This document shows, piece by piece, positions 7,988-16,514 of a stretch of 64,000 nucleotides of DNA. A program made the translations under genes and the position numbers. How positions within the stretch are numbered: position 1 is the stretch's first letter; every line of letters starts with the position of its first letter. Under the pieces are notes generated by a model, which saw only the letters and a program-made list of their open reading frames with translations, made no database searches and had not been told where the DNA came from. The stretch is taken from assembly GCA_002500765.1 (NCBI GenBank), contig DLSX01000126.1, forward strand, positions 1 to 64,000, in the 5' to 3' direction. The DNA comes from Neorhizobium sp. UBA7851 (lineage in GTDB: Bacteria > Pseudomonadota > Alphaproteobacteria > Rhizobiales > Rhizobiaceae).

Positions 7988-9385
7988 GTGAAGCGCTCCG
8001 TCCTTTTCAGTATCAGCCTTGCGGCTCTGGCAGTGTCAGTCGTTCCGGCGGCAGCCCAGTCACGTTACCAGCAATATTCCGACGGCCCGGTACTCGTCGC
8101 ACCCGATGGAGCAATCCTCGACTACGTGCCGAACCAGCGCGACGTGATCGTCAGCCGCGACGGCGCAGGTCGCCGGGTCTACCTCGATAATTATGGCAAC
8201 ATCGTCGCAACCGAAATGCGTCAGGGTGGCCAACGGCAACGGTATCAGGAATATCCGGAAGCGCCACGCGGATACGGCAATCAGCGCCAGGCGGAAACCT
8301 ATCCTTCGCGTTACGACAATCGGGGCGGCAGTTATCGAGACTACCGCCAGTACCGTCCGGAAGAACCGGGTTCGGTAACTGGCTCCATTGGCGGCTCGGT
8401 CACCCGCATGCCACTCGACCGGCAGGAATTGCCGGGCGTTGACCAGAGCTATCCGGAAGAAGCATCGCTCGAGCCGAACCAGAACCTGCCGCCGGCCGAA
8501 GAACTGCATCCGAACAAGCCTGTGATCGCCCTGACCAAAAAGCCGCAGGCCGAAATCGCGGCCATTCAGGTCTTTCTCGACCGCGAGGGCATTTCGCCTG
8601 GCGTCATCGACGGCCATCTCGGCGACAACGTCAACAAGGCGATCGCAGCCTGGCAGGAAATGACGGGCGAAACGCTCGACCCGAACAATTCCGAGGAAAT
8701 CATGCAGCGGCTCACCTATTCGGGTGGGATGCCGATCGTTGACTATACGATCACCGCCTCCGACGCGGCCGGTCCCTATGTCGCCTCGATCCCGGAAGAC
8801 TATGCTCACAAGGCAACGATGCCCGCCATGTCCTTTACGTCGGTGACGGAAAAGCTGGCGGAACAGTTCCACATGGACGAAGGTTACCTCAAGGCGCTCA
8901 ACCCGAATGCCGACTTCTCCATTCCGGGCACGATCATCAAGGTCATCAATCCGGGCCAGTCGAAGACCGGTCAGGTGACGCGCATCATTGCCGACAAGGC
9001 CCGCAAGCAGGTCTTTGCCTATGGTTCCGACGGCAATCTCATTGCCGCCTATCCGGCAACGATCGGCTCGTCCGACACGCCGTCGCCCTCCGGCAACCAC
9101 ACGGTCCAGCGTATCGCGCTCGATCCGGGCTATACCTACAATCCGAAGATCAACTTCACCCAGGGCAACAACACCCAGATCCTGCAAATCCCGCCGGGCC
9201 CCAATGGACCGGTCGGCACGGTCTGGATCGCGCTGTCCAAGCCCACCTACGGTATTCACGGCACGCCCGAACCATCCAAGATCGGCAAGACCAACAGCCA
9301 CGGCTGCGTCCGCCTGACCAACTGGGATGCCACCGAACTCGCCAAGATGGTAAAGCCCGGCACGACGGTTGAATTTGTCGACTGA
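7988..9385 (+). CDS. L,D-transpeptidase (YkuD) with PG-binding and LysM-like regions
   Basis: Periplasmic enzyme that makes 3-3 peptidoglycan cross-links or attaches proteins to the wall. The order is: signal peptide (VKRSVLFSISLAALAVSVVPAAAQS), a low-complexity Gln/Arg/Tyr-rich linker (about residues 60-150), a PG_binding_1-like region (AEIAAIQVFLDREGISPGV), a LysM-like segment ending in IPGTIIKVINPG, and the YkuD domain with the catalytic motif TNSHGCVRL (Cys near residue 440 of 465). The GTG start is chosen because it begins the signal peptide and is preceded by GGTGAG; upstream codons read into a non-signal sequence. Confidence 0.92.
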   Translation: MKRSVLFSISLAALAVSVVPAAAQSRYQQYSDGPVLVAPDGAILDYVPNQRDVIVSRDGAGRRVYLDNYGNIVATEMRQGGQRQRYQEYPEAPRGYGNQRQAETYPSRYDNRGGSYRDYRQYRPEEPGSVTGSIGGSVTRMPLDRQELPGVDQSYPEEASLEPNQNLPPAEELHPNKPVIALTKKPQAEIAAIQVFLDREGISPGVIDGHLGDNVNKAIAAWQEMTGETLDPNNSEEIMQRLTYSGGMPIVDYTITASDAAGPYVASIPEDYAHKATMPAMSFTSVTEKLAEQFHMDEGYLKALNPNADFSIPGTIIKVINPGQSKTGQVTRIIADKARKQVFAYGSDGNLIAAYPATIGSSDTPSPSGNHTVQRIALDPGYTYNPKINFTQGNNTQILQIPPGPNGPVGTVWIALSKPTYGIHGTPEPSKIGKTNSHGCVRLTNWDATELAKMVKPGTTVEFVD

Positions 9386-9425
9386 GGCTCCGCGCCTCGC
9401 ACCTATCCCAACGCCTGAAACGACA

Positions 9426-9454
9426 ATGGCCGGCAAAAGCCGGCCATATTTATT
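9426..9454. terminator. terminator between convergent genes
   Basis: A perfect nine-base stem ATGGCCGGC / GCCGGCCAT with an AAAA loop, then ATTTATT. It lies between the L,D-transpeptidase and the ParA gene, which converge, so it may serve both. Confidence 0.75.
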
Positions 9455-9472
9455 CGATCGAGAAGGTGGTTG

Positions 9473-10189
9473 TCAGGCGGCGCCGCGGCCAAGCCCTATC
9501 AGCCTGGCAGCCGCACTGCGCGTCATTCTTGTCGGCATCAGCCGCAGAACTTCCGCGGCATAGGCGCGGACATTCCCCTTTGCCTTCTCGACATTGCTGA
9601 CCCTCGACGCATCCATGCTGTAAAGCGTGCCACCAGTCTCGAACAATTCCTTGAAGGCTGTCCGCTCGCCGATCGGCGTTGTCAGCACGTTGACGCCCTT
9701 GGCTGCAAGCAGTCCCTTGATCGCCAGCAGCGCCTTGGTGGTAACCATCGACGTCACCCGGGTCAGCACCACGGAATGGGCGATATCGAGCCTTCCCTTT
9801 TCCTTCATCAACGCCAGAAGATCGAGGATCTGCGCAGCCCCCTTGGCGTCCATCGCCGATCCCTGGACCGGGATGAAAACATGATCGGAAAGCCCGAGCG
9901 CTGTCGTCACCAGCGCATCGCGTGCACCGGCAAGATCGATGATGAAATAGTCCGTTACCGGCGCCATCTCGCGCAGATGACAGTGAAGCGAGGCAATCGT
10001 CACTTCCGAGATCACCTCGATATTGCGCACCCTGCCGGACGTCTCCTGCCACTGGCTGATCCAGCGCTGCGGATCGGCATCGATTATGGTGACACGAAAG
10101 CCCTGGTGGGCAAGTTCGGTCGCCAGCAGAAGTGCTGCGGTCGTCTTGCCCGCGCCGCCCTTGGCATTGGCGAAAGATATGACTGGCAT
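9473..10189 (-). CDS. ParA/MinD-family ATPase, orphan
   Basis: A 238-residue deviant-Walker ATPase. KGGAGKTT is at residues 9-16, the ADPQ switch near residue 40 reads IDADPQRWISQW, and a DLAG motif corresponds to Walker B. No ParB or centromere-like gene adjoins it, so it is probably an orphan positioning ATPase rather than a plasmid partition protein. The start MPVISFANAKGGAGKT is chosen because family members begin directly at the first beta strand; a 32-codon upstream extension is open but lacks similarity. Confidence 0.85.
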   Translation of the reverse strand: MPVISFANAKGGAGKTTAALLLATELAHQGFRVTIIDADPQRWISQWQETSGRVRNIEVISEVTIASLHCHLREMAPVTDYFIIDLAGARDALVTTALGLSDHVFIPVQGSAMDAKGAAQILDLLALMKEKGRLDIAHSVVLTRVTSMVTTKALLAIKGLLAAKGVNVLTTPIGERTAFKELFETGGTLYSMDASRVSNVEKAKGNVRAYAAEVLRLMPTRMTRSAAARLIGLGRGAA

Positions 10190-10341
10190 TTTCCATCCCT
10201 GGAGGTGACGAGCCGCATTGCTCTGCAGGCATCCCCGAAGCATGGGGCCTAACAGGTCGTATCCTTTCCAAGCATGGTTAATCAAAGGTTAATGCCGCAT
10301 TGCAGGGCAAGTATCCGATCGAAGTGATGCAACACTGCATC

Positions 10342-10370
10342 AGAAAGCGGCCGCCTTATCAGCGACCGCC
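10342..10370 (-). terminator. terminator of the APC permease gene
   Basis: On the minus strand GCGGTCGC pairs with GCGGCCGC (one wobble) over a seven-base loop, followed by TTTCT. A separate perfect palindrome TGATGCA-ACAC-TGCATCA (10325-10342) touches its end. Confidence 0.6.
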
Positions 10371-10391
10371 CTGTTTCGTCTCCGTTTCAGC

Positions 10392-11891
10392 TCAGGCGAG
10401 CGATGCCGCCTCCTTGTGTCCCATGGCGAATTCCTCCTCGGGCGACAGAATCAGCCGGTGTCGCCCGACGATTGCGAAATAGGCGATCGCCACCGCAAAC
10501 CACACCACGACCCAGACCACACCCTTGAAGAAGTTCGGATCCTGGATCTGGTAGATCAAGGTCACGACCGCGATCCCGATCGTCAGGGCAGCGCCCGGGA
10601 TGCCAAGCGGCGAGCGGAACGGCCGCTCGATATTCGGCAGTTTCTTGCGCAGGATGATGAAGGAGATCGCCTGCATGATGTAGGAGAACATCGCCCCGAA
10701 TACCGCCATGTTGAGCAGCACGACACCGATCACCGCCCCGCCCTGCTCCGCGCCAAGCGCGAACCAGATGACGAGCATGACCGAGAGACCGACCGCCGCC
10801 CCCGCCATCATCGCCACATAGGGCGTCTTGTAGACGGGGTGGGTGACGGAAAGCGCAGTCGGGAAATAGCCGGCGCGCGACAGCGAATAGATCTGCCGCC
10901 CCTGTGCATAAAGGATCGTGTGGAAACTGGCGATCAGGCCCGTCAGCGCCACAAGCCCGAGGATGACCACGCCACCATCGCCATAAACCGCCTTGAAGCC
11001 ATCGAGCAATGGTTCAAGTGCCGAACCGAGATGGAAGGCGCCGACACCCGGAAGCGACGGATTGAGCAGCACGATCATGAACGCGGACACCATCAAGGTG
11101 ATGATGCCGAGAATGATGCCCTTCGGCATGTCGCGCTTCGGATCGACCGATTCCTCCGCTGCCAGCGGCAATTGTTCGATCGCCAGGAACAGCCACACGG
11201 CAAAAGGCAACGTCGCCAGAACACCGGAAATGCCGAAAGGGAACCAGTCGCCATTGCCGTCCGGCAGTTCGATCGCTGCACCATCCGGCCCGACGCCGAT
11301 ATTGAGCGCCCACCGGTTGAAATCCATGTTCGGGATGGCGCTGATCCAGAAGAAGACCAGCACCGCCAGCGAAACGAGCGTGATCACCAGCGTCACCTTG
11401 AACGACAGCTCCAGCCCGAACACGTTGAGCGACAGGAAAACCGCATAAAACAGGACCCATAAAAGCGGCGAATAAACCGGATCAAGCCCGAGGATCGAGT
11501 TCACGTACGCGGTAATGAAGGTGACGATGACGGCCGGTGTCAGCACATATTCGACGTTTTCGCAAAGCCCGGTGAGGAAACCGCCCCATGGCCCCATGGC
11601 CGTGCGGGCAAAGGAATAGGCCGCTCCCGTATGCGGTAGCGCCGGGCTCATTTCGGCGATAGAGAAGGTCAGGCCCAGATACATGACAGCGATGATCATG
11701 CCGGCGACCAGCATGCCACCCCAGCCGCCGGTGGCGAAACCGAAATTCCAGCCGGAAAAATGGCCGGAAATCACGGCGCCCACCCCGAGCGCCCAAAGCG
11801 ACCAGACCCCGGCATAGCGCGATAGTCCACGCTTATCGAAATAGGATGCGTCGGCCTTCTTGTAGCTGACGCCAGCAGATGAACTTTCCAT
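10392..11891 (-). CDS. APC superfamily permease, ethanolamine-permease type
   Basis: A 499-residue inner-membrane protein with about twelve transmembrane segments. The sequence FSGWNFGFATGGWGGMLVAG, the SPALPHTGAAYSFARTAMG block and the C-terminal PEEEFAMGHKE are characteristic of the Eat-type ethanolamine/amino-acid permeases. The start MESSSAGVSYKKAD is taken because AGGAG is seven bases upstream. There are no ethanolamine ammonia-lyase genes nearby, so the true substrate may differ. A long structured leader precedes the gene (see 11915-12080). Confidence 0.85.
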   Translation of the reverse strand: MESSSAGVSYKKADASYFDKRGLSRYAGVWSLWALGVGAVISGHFSGWNFGFATGGWGGMLVAGMIIAVMYLGLTFSIAEMSPALPHTGAAYSFARTAMGPWGGFLTGLCENVEYVLTPAVIVTFITAYVNSILGLDPVYSPLLWVLFYAVFLSLNVFGLELSFKVTLVITLVSLAVLVFFWISAIPNMDFNRWALNIGVGPDGAAIELPDGNGDWFPFGISGVLATLPFAVWLFLAIEQLPLAAEESVDPKRDMPKGIILGIITLMVSAFMIVLLNPSLPGVGAFHLGSALEPLLDGFKAVYGDGGVVILGLVALTGLIASFHTILYAQGRQIYSLSRAGYFPTALSVTHPVYKTPYVAMMAGAAVGLSVMLVIWFALGAEQGGAVIGVVLLNMAVFGAMFSYIMQAISFIILRKKLPNIERPFRSPLGIPGAALTIGIAVVTLIYQIQDPNFFKGVVWVVVWFAVAIAYFAIVGRHRLILSPEEEFAMGHKEAASLA

Positions 11892-11914
11892 TCCCCTTCT
11901 CCTGCTCAAAGCAA

Positions 11915-12080
11915 AGGCTCCGGCCCCAGCGGCCGGACACGCCCATGAACCGGCCAGACCCGATATTTCGGTGTCCGGTCCACACAGCTCTGACGTCTCC
12001 CAGGAGGATCTTGTCCAACGCGCCCCTTGAGGCCTCGCCGTCTTTCAGGTCAGTCGCGATCCCTCGGCTGATCCTTTTGA
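11915..12080 (-). promoter_or_regulatory. structured 5' leader of the permease, possible ykkC-class riboswitch
   Basis: Reading the minus strand towards the gene, one meets AGGGATCGCG, CTGACCTGAAAGACGGC, GGACAAGATCC and CCTGGGAGACG in that order. I compare these with the guanidine-I (ykkC) blocks AGGGTTCCG, CTGGTCCGAGAG, ACACGGC and GGGACAAAAGCCCGGGAGA: same order, similar spacing, several changes. CAGC near 12070 and GCTG near 11985 could close P1. Two hairpins follow: a roughly ten-pair stem at 11954-11978 and CCGGCC/GGCCGG at 11920-11936, close to the ribosome binding site. The class assignment is tentative. Confidence 0.4.
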
Positions 12081-12323
12081 AAGGTATTTCTCTGAATTTT
12101 CCGGACCACGACAGTCTCCAATCGGCGGACGGAAAGCGTAAATGAAATATTGTCGTCAGCATTCTTCACTTTCAAGTTGTCGTCAAATGGAACTTCACAC
12201 TTCGTCTGGCCAAATTGCGCCTTCCGTGTTCCATCCACGACGTTCCCGCTTGGTTATCCACAGCCGCCGGACCGACGTTTTTGACTATGGCGAAAAAAAT
12301 GCTTTGAAAGCTGAGGCTTATGG

Positions 12324-12336
12324 TCCGATGATCGGA
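12324..12336. promoter_or_regulatory. palindrome upstream of the ABC importer operon
   Basis: TCCGAT-G-ATCGGA is a perfect six-base inverted repeat 78 bases before the binding-protein start. It may be an operator. Apart from this and the permease leader, the 11892-12413 gap shows nothing else I can name. Confidence 0.3.
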
Positions 12337-12413
12337 TCCTCGCCTGTCACATACAGTTCACGATACGGCTCTACGAGTCGCCGCCGACACGAACAAACCT
12401 CAGGAGGACTTCC

Positions 12414-13517
12414 GTGCTCAAAAACGCTCATCGCCTGCTTTCGCTGACGACTGCCGCAGTCGTTGCATCCACAAGCTTCGCTTTTGCCGAGCCGAGTGCT
12501 GAACTGATCGCAGCCGCCAAGAAGGAAGGCTCGCTGACGACCATCGCCCTGCCGCACAGCTGGTGCGGTTACGGCGACATCATTGCCGGTTTCAAGGCGA
12601 AGTACGGTATCGAGGTCAACGAACTGAACCCGGACGCAAGCTCGGGCGACGAGATCGAAGCCATCAAGGCCAACAAGGGCAACACCGGCCCGCAGGCGCC
12701 TGACGTGATCGACGTCGGCCTCTCCTTCGGCCCCTCCTCCAAGGCTGAGGGCCTGATCCAGCCGTATAAGGTATCCACGTGGGATTCGATCCCGGATGAT
12801 GCCAAGGATTCCGAAGGTTACTGGTACGGCGATTATTACGGCGTCCTCTCCTTTGTCGTGAACACCGACATCGTCAAGGAACTGCCGAAGGACTGGAAGG
12901 ACCTGACCAAGCCCGACTACGCCAATTCGGTAGCGCTTGCCGGTGACCCGCGCGGTTCCAACCAGGCCGTCCAAGCCGTCTACGCAGCCGGTCTCGCAGG
13001 TGGCGAAACCGATGCCACCAAGGCTGGCGAAGCCGGTCTGGCGCTTTTCTCGGAAATCAACAAGGCCGGCAATTTCGTGCCTGTCATCGGCAAGTCCGCT
13101 TCGCTTGCTCAGGGCTCCACCCCGATCGTCATCGCCTGGGACTATAACGGTCTCTCCTGGCGCGACACGCTGAAGGGCAACCCGCCACTCGAAGTCGTCG
13201 TTCCGGAAACGGGCGTCGTCGCCGGCGTCTACGTCCAGGCGATCTCCGCCTTCGCTCCGCACCCGAACGCTGCCAAGCTGTGGATGGAATACCTGTATTC
13301 CGACGAAGGGCAGCTCGGCTACCTGAAGGGCTATTGCCACCCGATCCGCTTCAACGATCTTGCCAAGAACAACAAGATCCCGAAGGAAATGCTCGACGCC
13401 CTGCCGCCGGCAGCCGCCTACGAGAAGGCCAAGTTCCCGACGCTCGACGAACAGGCTGCAGGCAAGACCGCCATCACCACCAAGTGGGATAGCGTCGTCG
13501 GCGCAAACGTACAGTAA
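12414..13517 (+). CDS. ABC transporter substrate-binding protein (family 1, iron/polyamine/phosphonate type)
   Basis: Periplasmic binding protein of 367 residues with a signal peptide ending AFA-EPS. The mature part starts with a helix and then SLTTIALPHSWCGYGD, followed by domain motifs FKAKYGIEVNELNP and WDYNGLSWRD. It groups with the AfuA/PotD-like SBP_bac families, and the ligand is not identifiable. The GTG start follows a strong CAGGAGGA. It leads an SBP-permease-permease-ATPase operon. Confidence 0.9.
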   Translation: MLKNAHRLLSLTTAAVVASTSFAFAEPSAELIAAAKKEGSLTTIALPHSWCGYGDIIAGFKAKYGIEVNELNPDASSGDEIEAIKANKGNTGPQAPDVIDVGLSFGPSSKAEGLIQPYKVSTWDSIPDDAKDSEGYWYGDYYGVLSFVVNTDIVKELPKDWKDLTKPDYANSVALAGDPRGSNQAVQAVYAAGLAGGETDATKAGEAGLALFSEINKAGNFVPVIGKSASLAQGSTPIVIAWDYNGLSWRDTLKGNPPLEVVVPETGVVAGVYVQAISAFAPHPNAAKLWMEYLYSDEGQLGYLKGYCHPIRFNDLAKNNKIPKEMLDALPPAAAYEKAKFPTLDEQAAGKTAITTKWDSVVGANVQ

Positions 13518-13525
13518 CATCTCCA

Positions 13526-13556
13526 GCCTCCCCGCCTCATGGCGGGGAGGCTTTCT
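13526..13556 (+). terminator. intercistronic hairpin after the binding-protein gene
   Basis: A perfect 11-pair stem GCCTCCCCGCC / GGCGGGGAGGC with a TCAT loop, then TTTCTTTCC. Lying between binding protein and permeases, it probably acts as a partial terminator or 3' stabiliser that raises binding-protein mRNA. Confidence 0.6.
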
Positions 13557-13583
13557 TTCCTTCTCCCACAGAAGCGCTCCCTC

Positions 13584-14459
13584 ATGGCAACGGCATCCTC
13601 GTCCTTTATCGACAGACGTACCGTCATCGATTGGCTCGGCATCGCGCCGTTCATGATCTTCGCTCTGATGTTCCTGGTCGTCCCGACACTCTATCTCGTC
13701 ATCGGCGCCTTCTTCACGCCGGACGGACAGTTCACCTTCAAGAATATCGCCGACCTGTTCACGCCGACGATCATGTCGGCCTACTGGATCTCCATCAAGG
13801 TTTCCTTCGCCTCATCGCTCGGCGGTGCGTTGATCGGCTTCTTCCTCGCCTGGGCAATCGTGCTCGGCGGCCTGCCCTCCTGGATCCGTTCCGGCCTTCT
13901 GACCTTTTCCGGCGTCGCCTCGAATTTCGCCGGCGTGCCGCTTGCCTTCGCCTTCATCGCCACGCTAGGCCGCACCGGCCTCGTGACGGTCTTCCTGCGC
14001 GACTGGTTCGGCTTCAACCTTTATTCGACCGGCTTCAATCTTCTCTCCTTTGTCGGTCTGACCGTTACCTACATGTTCTTCCAGATCCCGCTGATGGTAT
14101 TGATCCTGACGCCTGCGCTGGACGGCCTGAAGAAGGAATGGCGCGAGGCCTCCGAAATCCTCGGCGCTTCGACCTGGCAATACTGGCGGATGGTGGCCTT
14201 CCCGATCCTCTGGCCGAGCCTTCTCGGCACCAGCCTGCTGCTCTTTGCCAACGCCTTCGGCGCCATCGCCACGGCCTATGCGCTCACCGGCTCCTCACTC
14301 AACATCGTTCCGATCCTGCTTTATGCGCAGATCCGCGGCGACGTGCTGCATAATCCCAATCTCGGTTATGCGCTGGCGCTCGGCATGATCGTCATCACAG
14401 GCCTCTCCAACATTCTCTATATCTGGTTGCGCATGCGCGCCGAACGCTGGCAGAAGTGA
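13584..14459 (+). CDS. ABC transporter permease 1
   Basis: A 291-residue inner-membrane permease of the PotB/PhnU type with six or more membrane segments. The EAA loop reads EWREASEILGASTWQYWRMV, near residue 195. The frame opens 15 codons earlier inside the hairpin region; MATASSSFIDRRTVIDW is the more likely start, although its ribosome binding site is weak, which fits lower expression than the binding protein. Confidence 0.9.
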   Translation: MATASSSFIDRRTVIDWLGIAPFMIFALMFLVVPTLYLVIGAFFTPDGQFTFKNIADLFTPTIMSAYWISIKVSFASSLGGALIGFFLAWAIVLGGLPSWIRSGLLTFSGVASNFAGVPLAFAFIATLGRTGLVTVFLRDWFGFNLYSTGFNLLSFVGLTVTYMFFQIPLMVLILTPALDGLKKEWREASEILGASTWQYWRMVAFPILWPSLLGTSLLLFANAFGAIATAYALTGSSLNIVPILLYAQIRGDVLHNPNLGYALALGMIVITGLSNILYIWLRMRAERWQK

Positions 14460-14469
14460 GGGGCAAACG

Positions 14470-15258
14470 ATGAAGATGACCAAATTCTTCGCCTGGCTCG
14501 CCATCGCCATCGGCGTCATCTATTTCTTCATACCACTGCTCGGCACGTTCGAATTCTCTTTGCGCATGCGCCGCGGCGAATATTCCTTCGATGCCTATGG
14601 CTCAGTGTTTTCCGACGTCCAGTTCCAGCAGACCTTCGGTTTCTCTATCCTGATGGCGCTGTTCACCATCGCCTTCGGCATGCTGCTTGTCGTTCCGACA
14701 GCCTATTGGGTACGTCTGCGCCTGCCTCAGATGCGCCCCGTCGTCGAGTTTGTCACGCTGATGCCGCTCGTCATCCCGGCGATCGTCATCGTTTTCGGCT
14801 ACCTGCGCCTCTACAATTCATCATCCTATATTCCGTTTACCGGCTCGACCTTCGGAACCAATGTTCTGCTGGTCATGTCCTACATCACCCTGTCGCTGCC
14901 CTACATGTACCGCTCGGTCGACACGGCAATGCGCACGATCGACGTGCGTACCCTGACGGAGGCAGCCGAAATTCTCGGCGCCAAGTGGCCGACGATCCTG
15001 TTTCGTTGCATCTTCCCGAATGTCATGTCCGGCGTGCTGTCCGGCGCCTTTATCACCTTCGCCATCGTCATGGGCGAGTTCACCATGGCAGCCCTTCTCA
15101 ATCGCCCGGCCTTCGGCCCCTATTTGCAGCTCGTCGGCGCCAACAAGGCCTACGAGCCCTCCGCACTCGCCGTCATCGCCTTTGCCATGACCTGGCTTTC
15201 CATGGGCCTCATCCAGCTCGTTTCCCGTCTCAGCAAGATGGCGCCCTCCCGTGTTTAA
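14470..15258 (+). CDS. ABC transporter permease 2
   Basis: A 262-residue partner permease of the PotC/PhnV type. The EAA loop is RTLTEAAEILGAKWPTILFR, around residues 160-180, and there are six predicted transmembrane helices. It starts ten bases after permease 1 with GAGGGG upstream. Together the two permeases form the heterodimeric channel of the importer. Confidence 0.9.
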   Translation: MKMTKFFAWLAIAIGVIYFFIPLLGTFEFSLRMRRGEYSFDAYGSVFSDVQFQQTFGFSILMALFTIAFGMLLVVPTAYWVRLRLPQMRPVVEFVTLMPLVIPAIVIVFGYLRLYNSSSYIPFTGSTFGTNVLLVMSYITLSLPYMYRSVDTAMRTIDVRTLTEAAEILGAKWPTILFRCIFPNVMSGVLSGAFITFAIVMGEFTMAALLNRPAFGPYLQLVGANKAYEPSALAVIAFAMTWLSMGLIQLVSRLSKMAPSRV

Positions 15259-15283
15259 TGGCCGCGCCTAAGGAATTCCGCCC

Positions 15284-16345
15284 ATGTCCTTCCTCGTCAT
15301 CGACAGCCTCAAGAAGAGTTTTGGCCAGACCCAGGTCGTCAAGGATTTCAACATGTCGATCGAGAAAGGCGAATTCATCTCCTTTCTCGGACCGTCCGGC
15401 TGCGGCAAGACGACGATCCTCCGAATGATCGCAGGCTTCGAGACACCGACTGACGGCACGATCACCATCAACGGCAAGAACCAAGCGGGACTGAAGACGA
15501 GCCAGCGCAATATCGGCATGGTGTTTCAAGCCTATGCGCTCTTCCCAAACATGAACGTTTTCGACAATGTCGCCTTCGGCCTCAAGGTCGCAGGCATGCC
15601 GAAGGCAGAGATCGAGGCGCGGGTGAAAGAGATGCTGAAGCTCATTCATCTCGAACATCTCGCAGACCGCTATCCCTACCAGATGTCCGGCGGCCAGCAG
15701 CAGCGCGTGGCACTTGCGCGTGCGCTTGCGCCAAAGCCGCAGGTCCTGCTTCTCGACGAACCGCTCTCGGCCCTCGACGCAAAAATCCGCGTGTCGCTGC
15801 GTGAGGAAATCCGGCAAATCCAGCGCCAGCTCGGCATTACCACCGTCTTTGTTACCCACGATCAGGAAGAGGCACTGTCGATCTCGGACCGCATCGTCGT
15901 CATGAATGCCGGCCGGGCAGACCAGATCGGCACGCCATCGGATATCTACAATCGTCCCGCCACCCGCTTTGTCGCCTCCTTCGTCGGCACGCTCAACATC
16001 GTCGACGCCACCGTGGCCGATCCCACAGCCAACACGATCCGAATCGGTGACAACGTCATACCGTTGCGTGAACCTATTGGTGCCCTGAAGGGCGGCGAAA
16101 GCGTTGCCGTCGCGCTGCGGCCGGAAGCCGGCTCCCTGTCTGAAAGCGCCAAGGGAGACACCGCATTGACTGGCACGGTCGTGTCGTCTCACTTCCTCGG
16201 CTCTGTCGTGCGCACCAAATTCCAGGTCGGCGGCAACCAGATTTCCTTCGACATGTTCAACGCCCCGGACAAGGCTCTGCCGCAGCCGGGCGAGACGGTC
16301 ACGCTGCGCTTTGCCGCCAGCGACCTGCTGTTGATCAAGGACTGA
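15284..16345 (+). CDS. ABC transporter ATP-binding protein (PotA/FbpC type)
   Basis: A 353-residue ATPase. Walker A GPSGCGKTT is near residue 37, the Q-loop is VFQAYALFPNM, the signature MSGGQQQRVALARAL is near 133, Walker B is VLLLDEPLSALD and the switch is VTHDQEEAL. The C-terminal 110 residues form a TOBE regulatory domain (VALRPEAGSL). This is the length and layout of CUT1/polyamine/iron importer ATPases. It is the last gene of the operon beginning at 12414. Confidence 0.93.
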   Translation: MSFLVIDSLKKSFGQTQVVKDFNMSIEKGEFISFLGPSGCGKTTILRMIAGFETPTDGTITINGKNQAGLKTSQRNIGMVFQAYALFPNMNVFDNVAFGLKVAGMPKAEIEARVKEMLKLIHLEHLADRYPYQMSGGQQQRVALARALAPKPQVLLLDEPLSALDAKIRVSLREEIRQIQRQLGITTVFVTHDQEEALSISDRIVVMNAGRADQIGTPSDIYNRPATRFVASFVGTLNIVDATVADPTANTIRIGDNVIPLREPIGALKGGESVAVALRPEAGSLSESAKGDTALTGTVVSSHFLGSVVRTKFQVGGNQISFDMFNAPDKALPQPGETVTLRFAASDLLLIKD

Positions 16346-16514
16346 TCCACGCCTCGCCAGCTTGGAACCCGGCCTGTTGCCGAACTGCATCGCCATGCCG
16401 GTGGATTGACCGAGAAAACCGCCTTCAAGCCTTGATATGCGGCCCCCTATGCCGCATTCCGGTTGGCGCTATCTCCCTGAGCGGGAGGCCACCCCGTACA
16501 TTCAGTTGAGTACA

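Noticed and set aside
8060..9436. A 458-codon minus-strand frame
   Set aside because: Antisense to the L,D-transpeptidase; no motifs and biased composition.
9473..10189. ParA as part of a plasmid partition system
   Set aside because: No ParB gene, repC or clustered palindromes beside it; reads as an orphan chromosomal ATPase.
10325..10342. Palindrome TGATGCA-ACAC-TGCATCA as another copy of the prophage repeat
   Set aside because: It contains TGCAAC but the arms and spacing differ; treated as a separate small palindrome beside a terminator.
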